The notes under the pieces: model-generated
The model's input: the letters and a program-made list of their open reading frames with translations, nothing else
Told to the model about the DNA's origin: nothing
Database searches by the model: none
From: an uncultured Sphingomonas sp.
GTDB lineage: Bacteria; Pseudomonadota; Alphaproteobacteria; Sphingomonadales; Sphingomonadaceae
Direction of reading: 5' to 3'
DNA: 10,503 nt
Assembly (NCBI GenBank): GCA_946886645.1
Contig: CAMPIY010000045.1
Coordinates: forward strand, 1-10,503
Part shown: positions 1 through 5,378 of the stretch, in pieces
Numbering within the stretch: the first letter of the stretch is position 1
Layout: each line of letters starts with the position of its first letter
Program-made: the position numbers and the translations under genes

Positions 1-1
1 T

Positions 2-535
2 CTCGCCGACGTCGCCATCGGCCTGTGGCAGCGGGCGATGATCTTCCTGAAGCGCGCCGGCACGATCATCCTGTTCACCACCATCATATTGTGGGCGCTC
101 GCCAGCTTCCCCCAGGCCGGGCCGGGCCAGAAACAGTCGGATGTGTCCATCGCCGGTCACATCGCCGACGGAATCCACACGGTTGTCGCGCCGATCGGCT
201 TCAACAAGGACATCAGCCTCGCGCTGCTCCCCGCCATGGCCGCGCGCGAAGTGGCGGTGGCGGCGATCGGCACCGTCTATTCGCTCGACGCCGAAAACGA
301 TCAGGGGATTCAAACGCTCGAGCAGCGCCTCGCCGGGCGCTGGAGCATCGCCACCGCGCTGGCCTTCCTCGCCTGGTTCGTCTTCGCCCCGCAATGCATC
401 TCGACCATCGCCGTCACCCGGCGTGAAACAAACGGGTGGAAGTGGCCGCTGTTCATGATTAGCTACCTGTTCGTTTTGGCATATGCGGCGGCCGGAATTA
501 CTTATTGGACGGCGGTCGCGTTCGGATTGGGTTAG
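2..535 (+). CDS. feoB: Ferrous iron transport protein B, C-terminal part (5' truncated by window)
   Basis: FeoB is the inner-membrane ferrous iron permease, built from an N-terminal GTPase domain and a C-terminal membrane domain. Only the last about 177 residues are present, open to the left window edge, so the G domain is not visible. The visible part starts with a hydrophobic segment (about residues 13-37 of the fragment) and then has the Gate-type motif GFNKDISLALLPAMAAREV, which corresponds to the second Gate region of FeoB, where the E. coli protein has a similar AAKEV stretch. Two more membrane segments follow near the C-terminus, one of them carrying a Cys (FAPQCIS), a position where FeoB proteins commonly have cysteine. 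The stop codon overlaps the ribosome binding site of ssb, so the two may be co-transcribed. The family call rests on recognised motifs; iron specificity is inferred from the family. Confidence 0.9.
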   Translation, partial: LADVAIGLWQRAMIFLKRAGTIILFTTIILWALASFPQAGPGQKQSDVSIAGHIADGIHTVVAPIGFNKDISLALLPAMAAREVAVAAIGTVYSLDAENDQGIQTLEQRLAGRWSIATALAFLAWFVFAPQCISTIAVTRRETNGWKWPLFMISYLFVLAYAAAGITYWTAVAFGLG

Positions 536-544
536 GAGAAGATC

Positions 545-1042
545 ATGGCCGGCGTGAATAAGGTGATTCTGGTCGGCAACCTGGGGCAGGACCCCGAATC
601 GCGGACCTTCAGCAACGGCGGCGAGGTCGTGAACCTTCGCATCGCCACGTCTGAAAACTGGAAGGACCGCGACGGGAACCGCCAGGAGCGGACCGAATGG
701 CACTCGGTCGCGATCTTCAACGAGAACCTCGGCCGCGTCGCGAAAAACTATCTGCGCAAGGGATCGAAGGTCTACATCGAGGGCCAGCTGCAGACTCGGA
801 AGTGGCAAGACCAGTCCGGCAACGATCGCTACACGACCGAAATCGTCCTTCAGAAATTCCGTGGCGAGCTGGTGCTGCTCGACGCGCGCGGCGAAGGCGG
901 CGGCGGCGGCAGCTTCGGCGCCGACGAATATGGCTCGGGCGGATTCGGCGGCTCGGCGATCGGCGGCGGTGGTTCGAAGCCGCAGTCGCGCCCGCAACCC
1001 GCGGCGTTCGACTCCGACCTGGACGACGACGTTCCCTTCTAA
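545..1042 (+). CDS. ssb: Single-stranded DNA-binding protein
   Basis: SSB coats single-stranded DNA in replication, recombination and repair and recruits partner proteins through its acidic C-terminal tip. The 165-residue protein has an OB-fold over residues 1-112, starting [19 protein letters not shown]39, W52 and W87 match the conserved DNA-stacking tryptophans of E. coli SSB (W40, W54, W88). Residues 113-155 form a Gly-rich flexible linker, and the protein ends in DLDDDVPF, the classical partner-binding tip. The ATG is preceded by GGAG at 535-538 with six bases of spacing, and this ribosome binding site overlaps the stop codon of feoB. Length and architecture are normal for a bacterial SSB. 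The stop codon overlaps that of the convergent DUF177 gene by 4 bp, leaving no room for a separate terminator between them. Confidence 0.97.
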   Translation: MAGVNKVILVGNLGQDPESRTFSNGGEVVNLRIATSENWKDRDGNRQERTEWHSVAIFNENLGRVAKNYLRKGSKVYIEGQLQTRKWQDQSGNDRYTTEIVLQKFRGELVLLDARGEGGGGGSFGADEYGSGGFGGSAIGGGGSKPQSRPQPAAFDSDLDDDVPF

Positions 1043-1566
1043 GCGGAGCCGCCGCCCATCTTGCTCTTGAGCGCGGCCAGTGCCGCGAACGGGCCGGCCT
1101 CTTCCTCGCTGATCACGCCGGCCTCTTTCAATGCGACGTCCGCGCCCGCGCTTCGCGGATAGGGGTCGATCGAAAGCGCGAGCGTGTCGGCAATTTCCCG
1201 GCCCAGGTCGATCGCCGCGCCGTCGTGGAAAATCGTGTCCAGTTCGCCGCTGTCGAGTTCGATTTCCTCATCGGGATCATTGCCGCTCGGGGCGGGCACG
1301 AACTTGAGGTCGAACGGCTCGTCGACATGCTCGGGCACCGGCTCGCCCGTCGCAACGCAGGCCTGTTCGAGCGATGCTTTCAATCGCCCCCGGGCTCGAA
1401 TTTCCTGACCGTCGCGCGACAGCACCGCATGGGCTTCGAGCCGGTCCAGCGACAGCAAGCCCAGGCGCTCCGCGATTGTCCTGCATTCTTTCTCGTCCGC
1501 CGCGAGGTCGATCCGGTCGCCATCGCGAATCCGGTCGAGGGGCAGCCGCTGCTCGAAGTCGCTCAC
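1039..1566 (-). CDS. DUF177 (YceD family) protein
   Basis: This 175-residue protein belongs to the DUF177/YceD family. The E. coli YceD and plant DUF177 members have been linked to 23S rRNA metabolism, but the exact function of the sphingomonad form is not known. The family signature is clear: a central CVATGEPVP stretch, followed by an acidic [26 protein letters not shown] block, the DPYPRS motif, and the C-terminal tail [18 protein letters not shown] chose the GTG at 1566-1564 because the GTGA overlap with the stop of the upstream chaperone gene gives a classical coupled start and the N-terminus ([12 protein letters not shown]) then fits the family length; upstream in-frame sequence is shadow of the chaperone gene. 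In many bacteria DUF177 genes lie before rpmF and plsX; here the gene instead ends against ssb with a 4-bp convergent overlap. Confidence 0.85.
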   Translation of the reverse strand: MSDFEQRLPLDRIRDGDRIDLAADEKECRTIAERLGLLSLDRLEAHAVLSRDGQEIRARGRLKASLEQACVATGEPVPEHVDEPFDLKFVPAPSGNDPDEEIELDSGELDTIFHDGAAIDLGREIADTLALSIDPYPRSAGADVALKEAGVISEEEAGPFAALAALKSKMGGGSA

Positions 1567-2078
1567 CCGATACGGCCTTCGATGACATCGCGGTCGCTTT
1601 GGCCGCTCAGTCCTTCGTTGAACCGGCGAAGCGCTTCGGTGGAATAGGTGACGGCGGTTTCGAGCGGCGGCAGCGAATCGCGATAGATGCTGAAGCGGAC
1701 GGCATCGTCCCACTCGCCATTGCCGGCCCGGGCTTCCCGCCATCGGTCGACCCGGCTCGCCAGGGCGCCGACCATCGATCGCACCTGCTTCCCGATCGAC
1801 GGATCGCCGAATCCTTCCTCGCGCATTTGCGCGTCCATATCGGCGATGAAACTCTCGGTCAGCGCGACGGAATGCCGCACGGCCTCCTCGCCCCCGTCCT
1901 CGAGGCGCAGAATCGTCAATGCGGTGAGGCTCGAAAGAACGGCGAATCGCCCGTCCATCGAATCGGCGACCGCGCCCTCGCGGTACCAGGCCGGGCGCCG
2001 CGCTTCCGAAACCACGGCATCGTAAAGCGCTCCGGCATCGGCCCCTTTGTGGCGCAGCATTGCCATGATCGAGCGCAT
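1563..2078 (-). CDS. Ubiquinol-cytochrome c chaperone family protein (CBP3-like)
   Basis: The 171-residue product resembles the alphaproteobacterial ubiquinol-cytochrome c chaperone family, related to mitochondrial Cbp3, which helps assemble the cytochrome bc1 complex. Recognisable features are the AxxPAWY-type stretch (RRPAWYREGAVADSMDGRF), the following helix SSLTALTILRLED, and the MDAQMREEGFGDPSIGKQVRSMVGAL segment, which fits the family core (MREMGVGD.SVGK...). The protein is predicted all-helical and has no signal peptide. The ATG at 2078-2076 is preceded on the minus strand by GGAG with eight bases of spacing, which decides this start over the longer open frame. The gene is divergent from bamE with a 106-bp gap and overlaps the DUF177 start by GTGA, suggesting translational coupling. 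A role in bc1 assembly is inferred from the family. Confidence 0.83.
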   Translation of the reverse strand: MRSIMAMLRHKGADAGALYDAVVSEARRPAWYREGAVADSMDGRFAVLSSLTALTILRLEDGGEEAVRHSVALTESFIADMDAQMREEGFGDPSIGKQVRSMVGALASRVDRWREARAGNGEWDDAVRFSIYRDSLPPLETAVTYSTEALRRFNEGLSGQSDRDVIEGRIG

Positions 2079-2105
2079 CTTCGTTTCTCCTTTGGGCGAA
2101 GCGAC

Positions 2106-2133
2106 TTGCGTGAGCCGCCCGCCTCCGCATATT
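2106..2133 (+). promoter_or_regulatory. Possible promoter for bamE in the bamE/chaperone divergent gap
   Basis: In the 106-bp gap between the divergent chaperone gene and bamE, TTGCGT (2106-2111) and CATATT (2128-2133) are separated by 16 bp and could be -35 and -10 elements for bamE, with the start of transcription near 2140. A short inverted repeat GAGCC/GGCTC (2134-2138 and 2145-2149) follows directly. The match to consensus is only moderate. I saw no convincing promoter on the opposite strand for the chaperone gene. Confidence 0.3.
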
Positions 2134-2184
2134 GAGCCGCGGCAGGCTCTTGATAGGCCTCGCCGGTCGCAGAAGGAAGATTGA

Positions 2185-2640
2185 ATGGCGAAGCGCGGTG
2201 TTGCGGTGATGGTGGGACTGGGTTTGGCGCTGTCCGCCTGCGCGGGGATTCGCGAACATAAGGGTTTCGTCATCGACCAGACCCTGGCCGACGGCATCCA
2301 GGTTGGCGTCGACAACAAGGATTCGGTCGCCAAGACGCTTGGCCGCCCGACCTTCACCGGCCAGTTCGATCCCAACGACTGGTATTATGTGTCGCGCGAC
2401 ACCGCCCAGTTCGCGTTCCGCGATCCCAAGGTCCAGCAACAGACCATCCTTCGCGTCCAGTTCGACCAGGCGGGCAACGTCGTTGCCGTCAACAAGACCG
2501 GCAAGGAATTGATCGCCCAGGTCGATCCTTCGGGCGACAAGACTCCGACGCTCGGACGCCAGCGCAGCTTCTTCGACGAACTGTTCGGCAACATCGGGAC
2601 CATCTCGCAGCCCGGCCTCCCCGGCTCGCAGCGCCAGTAA
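2185..2640 (+). CDS. bamE: Outer membrane protein assembly factor BamE (SmpA/OmlA lipoprotein)
   Basis: BamE is a small lipoprotein of the BAM complex that inserts beta-barrel proteins into the outer membrane. The 151-residue product has a short basic N-terminus, a hydrophobic stretch and the lipobox LSAC with the lipidated cysteine at residue 19. The SmpA/OmlA domain follows (about residues 24-110). It contains DNKDSVAKTLGRPTFTG, which fits the family pattern of a helix followed by LG.P, then NDWYYVSRD, where BamE has its W.Y motif, and the strand TILRVQFDQAGNVV. The C-terminal 40 residues are a low-complexity extension rich in Gly, Pro and Gln. The ATG is preceded by AAGGAAG (2173-2179), a good ribosome binding site. 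The gene is divergent from the chaperone/DUF177 pair and is followed immediately by a hairpin, so it is probably a single-gene transcript. Confidence 0.92.
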   Translation: MAKRGVAVMVGLGLALSACAGIREHKGFVIDQTLADGIQVGVDNKDSVAKTLGRPTFTGQFDPNDWYYVSRDTAQFAFRDPKVQQQTILRVQFDQAGNVVAVNKTGKELIAQVDPSGDKTPTLGRQRSFFDELFGNIGTISQPGLPGSQRQ

Positions 2641-2643
2641 TCG

Positions 2644-2664
2644 GGGCGGCGCTTGTCGCCGCCC
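2644..2664 (+). terminator. GC-rich hairpin after bamE, possible terminator
   Basis: A perfect 8-bp stem GGGCGGCG (2644-2651) and CGCCGCCC (2657-2664) with a 5-base loop CTTGT lies four bases after the bamE stop. It is well placed to end the bamE transcript, but no T-run follows, so it may be a weak or factor-assisted terminator or a 3'-end stabilising hairpin. Confidence 0.5.
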
Positions 2665-2687
2665 AATCGTCGCCCTAAGCCTCGCTC

Positions 2688-3449
2688 ATGACCGCGACCC
2701 CCGCCGGCATGACCTATGCCGAATATCTCCATCTCGAGACCCTGCTGTCGGCGCAGCACCCAATCAGCGAGCTGCATGACGAGATGCTGTTCGTCATCAT
2801 CCACCAGGCAAAAGAGCTGTGGCTGAAGCAGATGCTTCACGAAGTCGGCTTCGCCTGCTCCCTCGTCCGCGAAGACAAGTTCGCCGAGGCCTATAAGGCG
2901 CTGTCGCGGGTCAGCCGCATCTGGACGGTGATGACCCTGTCCTGGGATGTCCTCGCCACGCTGACGCCGGTCGATTACAGCGCCTTCCGCGACGTGCTCG
3001 GCACTTCGTCCGGTTTCCAGTCGGCGCAGTTCCGCGAACTGGAATATCGGCTCGGGATCAAGGATCCGCGCTTCCTCGAATTTTACGAAGGCGGCACCGA
3101 AGGCCATGCGCGCCTGAAGCGCGCGCTCGAGGAACCGTCGCTGTGGGATGAGGCCAATGCCGCGCTGGTTCGCGCCGGATTGCAGATCGGCGGCGAGAAT
3201 GGGCTGCGGGACGCCTGGCTCACCATCTACCGCAACCCCGACGAATATTTCGGGCTCTACCAGCTTGCCGAAAAGCTGGTCGATCTCGACGACTCGCTCG
3301 CGGCTTGGCGGCACAAACATATGCTGACCGTCGACCGGATCATCGGCATGAAGAAGGGCACCGGCGGCTCGGCCGGGGTCGCCTATCTCGCTTCGACCCT
3401 CACCAAGCGCGCCTTCCCCGAGCTTTGGTCGCTCAGGACGGAACTTTGA
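2688..3449 (+). CDS. kynA: Tryptophan 2,3-dioxygenase
   Basis: This heme enzyme opens the indole ring of L-tryptophan with O2 to give N-formyl-L-kynurenine, the first step of the kynurenine pathway, in the cytoplasm. Family landmarks are present: H39 in FVIIHQAKELW (distal active-site histidine, His55 of the Xanthomonas campestris enzyme), Y97 and R101 in YSAFR (substrate carboxylate binding), the GTSSGFQS motif at 105-112, the proximal heme ligand H211 in WRHKH, and the loop KKGTGGSAG with T225. With 253 residues it is somewhat shorter than usual (about 280-300); by residue offsets the N-terminus and a segment between R101 and H211 are shorter, but no catalytic residue is lost. A stop codon at 2676 fixes the start to ATG 2688 or ATG 2709; neither has an obvious ribosome binding site. 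The next gene overlaps its stop by 4 nt. Confidence 0.96.
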   Translation: MTATPAGMTYAEYLHLETLLSAQHPISELHDEMLFVIIHQAKELWLKQMLHEVGFACSLVREDKFAEAYKALSRVSRIWTVMTLSWDVLATLTPVDYSAFRDVLGTSSGFQSAQFRELEYRLGIKDPRFLEFYEGGTEGHARLKRALEEPSLWDEANAALVRAGLQIGGENGLRDAWLTIYRNPDEYFGLYQLAEKLVDLDDSLAAWRHKHMLTVDRIIGMKKGTGGSAGVAYLASTLTKRAFPELWSLRTEL

Positions 3450-4606
3450 GTTTCAAACCGCTCTTCTCGAAGAGCCTGTCCGCCGCGCCCGACCGGCTCC
3501 ACTTCGCGGCGCACAGCCACCACCTCTGGCCCGACGCCTCGTACGAGGGGCAGGTCGAATGCTGGGACGATGCGGCGCGTCTCGCCGACAACAAATGGGA
3601 CCGGGTCATGGGCGAGGTCTGGCCCGAGGCGCAGGCCAATGTCGCGGCGGAGCTTGGCAGCGGCGACCCGTCCGCGATCGTTTTCGCCTCGAACACCCAT
3701 GATTTCCTGATCCGGCTGGCCGCCGCATGTCCGCGCCGCGAAGATCAGCCTCTACGGGTGCTGATGAGCGACGGCGAATTCCATTCGGCGCGGCGCCAGA
3801 TGACCCGCTGGGTCGAATCCGGCGAGATCGAACTGACCAGGGTCTGCGCCGAACCGTTCGACGATTTCACTGCCCGGTTCCTGGAAGCGGCAACCGCGGG
3901 CGGCTTCGACCTGATCCTCGTCAGCCATGTGCTGTTCAACAGCGGCCGGACGTTCGACGCGCTGGGCGACCTCGCCGCGCTCGGCCGGCCCGGCGGCCCC
4001 TGGGTCGTGATCGACGCCTATCACAGCTTCATGGCGATCGAATCGCCCATTTTGGAAACCGTTGCTCAGTCCGCCTTCGTCCTTGGCGGCGGCTATAAAT
4101 ATGCGATGGCGGGCGAAGGCATGGGCTTCATGCATTGCCCGCCCGATTTCGGTCCGCGCCCGCCGCTGACCGGCTGGTTCGCCGAGTTCGACGACCTGAC
4201 CTTGCCGCCGGGCATGGTCGGCTATTCGAAAGATGCGATGCGCTTCATGGGTGCGACGTTCGATCCCTCGGCGCTCTACCGGTTCAATGCGATCCAGCAC
4301 ATGCTGAAGGACAATGGAATCTCGACAAATCGTATCGCCGCCCGGGTCGCCAATCTGCAATCGCAATTGCTTCATTCCATCGCGGATACCGCGATCGGTG
4401 GGGCCGAGCTGCTCAATCCGATCGATGGCAAGGCCCACGCCCGCTTCCTCGCCTTCCGCAGCCCTCATGCCCCGCGCTGGTGCAGCGGGCTCATGGCGAA
4501 GGGCTGCGTCACCGACGTTCGCGGCGACGTGCTGCGCATCGGTTTCGGCCTTTATCATGACGAAGACGACGTCGACGCCTTCGCGGCACTGGCTGCGGCG
4601 CTTTAG
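3446..4606 (+). CDS. Class V aminotransferase-fold PLP enzyme, kynureninase-like
   Basis: The 386-residue product is a fold-type I PLP enzyme of the class V group. Visible active-site elements are N83 and T84 in ASNTHDF (phosphate side), D190 in VVIDAYHSF (pyridine nitrogen), and the Schiff-base lysine K218 in GGGYKYAMAGEG. The LTGWF stretch (W244) and R364 in LRIGFGLYH, the expected carboxylate-binding arginine, parallel kynureninase (LSGWF and RFGF.PLY in the Pseudomonas enzyme). The usual YLDGNSLG N-terminal motif is replaced by HFAAHSHHLWP, so it is a divergent relative. TTG 3446 is chosen as start: AGGA at 3435-3438 is seven bases upstream and the TTGA overlap with the kynA stop implies translational coupling. 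Position after kynA supports cleavage of kynurenine to anthranilate and alanine, but the substrate is inferred; another PLP activity is possible. The stop overlaps that of the convergent tetR-type gene. Confidence 0.75.
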   Translation: MSFKPLFSKSLSAAPDRLHFAAHSHHLWPDASYEGQVECWDDAARLADNKWDRVMGEVWPEAQANVAAELGSGDPSAIVFASNTHDFLIRLAAACPRREDQPLRVLMSDGEFHSARRQMTRWVESGEIELTRVCAEPFDDFTARFLEAATAGGFDLILVSHVLFNSGRTFDALGDLAALGRPGGPWVVIDAYHSFMAIESPILETVAQSAFVLGGGYKYAMAGEGMGFMHCPPDFGPRPPLTGWFAEFDDLTLPPGMVGYSKDAMRFMGATFDPSALYRFNAIQHMLKDNGISTNRIAARVANLQSQLLHSIADTAIGGAELLNPIDGKAHARFLAFRSPHAPRWCSGLMAKGCVTDVRGDVLRIGFGLYHDEDDVDAFAALAAAL

Positions 4607-5271
4607 GGCTCCAGCCCGTCCCGAAGCATGGCGTTGGCTAAGGTTGCGACCTCGTCCGGATCGGCCTTGCCCCACACGCCGAAACGCAGGCCCAGAAAGA
4701 CGTTCATCCCCATGATCGCCCAGGCCCGGACCTCGTTGGCAAGCTCGCCCGAATCCTGGATTTCCCCTTTTTCCGTCGCCGCCTTCAAACGGGCCGCGAT
4801 GCGGTTGGCCGACGTTTCGTAGTGAGTACGAAATCCGGCCGGGTCGACGAATTCCGCCTCGTCGATGATCCGGTAGACCTCTTTATGATCGAGCACGAAG
4901 CGCAGATAGCCCGCCAGCGCCCTCCGCTCGCCATCCAGATCGTCGGTCGCGCCCTCGAACACCGGATAGACATAGTCGCGCACTTGGCCCGACATATCGC
5001 TGACCAGCGCCGAGAAGACGGCCTCCTTGCTATCGAAATAGGTGTAGAAAGTGCCCAGCGCGACCTTTGCACGGCCGGTGATCCCGACGATCGAGCTTTC
5101 ATGGAAGCCGCGCTGTCCAAATTCCGCAAGCGCCGCGTCGAGAATCTTGCGCAACGTCTTCTCGCCACGCGCCGTCCGCGGGGTTTTGCCCTTGCTGGCA
5201 GGGGACGGGGCGGGAGCCATGGACTCGCTCGCTAGCGCCGCTTTGCCCGGCTTGTCCAACTTTCCCCCCAT
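4603..5271 (-). CDS. TetR/AcrR family transcriptional regulator
   Basis: TetR-type proteins are dimeric repressors that leave their operator when a ligand binds the C-terminal domain. In the 222-residue form starting at ATG 5271, residues 1-34 are a Pro/Ala/Lys-rich disordered tail and residues 37-83 are the DNA-binding domain, containing TLRKILDAALAEFGQRGFHE and the recognition region VALGTFYTYFDSKEAVF, the standard TetR signature. The C-terminal helices contain an acidic stretch EVYRIIDEAEFVDPAGF and no recognisable ligand motif. ATG 5271 has GAGG close upstream; ATG 5220 is an alternative that would remove most of the tail, and TTG 5307 is less likely because it lies inside the inverted repeats. 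The gene is divergent from the TonB-dependent receptor, so it probably controls that gene and perhaps the hydrolase and transporter behind it, as well as itself. Confidence 0.9.
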   Translation of the reverse strand: MGGKLDKPGKAALASESMAPAPSPASKGKTPRTARGEKTLRKILDAALAEFGQRGFHESSIVGITGRAKVALGTFYTYFDSKEAVFSALVSDMSGQVRDYVYPVFEGATDDLDGERRALAGYLRFVLDHKEVYRIIDEAEFVDPAGFRTHYETSANRIAARLKAATEKGEIQDSGELANEVRAWAIMGMNVFLGLRFGVWGKADPDEVATLANAMLRDGLEP

Positions 5272-5283
5272 CGCCTCTTTTAT

Positions 5284-5320
5284 TCCATAAGTTGAAACCC
5301 GGTTCAACTTTCATTATGGA
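5284..5320. promoter_or_regulatory. Nested inverted repeats, probable TetR operator and receptor promoter
   Basis: In the gap between the divergent regulator and receptor genes, AAGTTGAA (5289-5296) and TTCAACTT (5303-5310) form a perfect 8-bp inverted repeat around the 6-base spacer ACCCGG. A second perfect pair, TCCATAA (5284-5290) and TTATGGA (5314-5320), surrounds it, shifted by three extra bases on the right. Site size and place fit a TetR operator acting on both genes. On the plus strand TTGAAA (5292-5297) and TATGGA (5315-5320), 17 bp apart, could be the receptor promoter, lying within the repeats as expected for repression; the -10 match is weak. The repeats are seen; binding is inferred. 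Confidence 0.65.
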
Positions 5321-5378
5321 TCGAATCAAGGCTATGACCGGGAACACCCGGCCGGCTCTCGAATAGGGGAGGAACTTC

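Noticed and set aside
2385..3320. Minus-strand open frame opposite kynA
   Set aside because: It overlaps kynA, whose catalytic residues are intact, and has no recognisable protein character.
3305..3445. Extension of the PLP enzyme gene upstream to ATG 3305
   Set aside because: This part would overlap kynA by 145 bp and translates to Arg-rich shadow sequence; TTG 3446 has a well-spaced ribosome binding site and the usual 4-nt overlap.
3752..4675. Minus-strand open frame of 307 codons opposite the PLP enzyme gene
   Set aside because: Antisense shadow of a well-supported gene; the composition is that of reverse-frame GC-rich DNA.
5272..5307. TTG 5307 as start of the TetR-type gene
   Set aside because: It would place the start codon inside the inverted repeats, and ATG 5271 gives a normal protein with its own upstream purine-rich stretch.
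5341..5345. GGAAC in the receptor leader as another EcfG promoter
   Set aside because: No CGTT follows at 16 or 17 bp.
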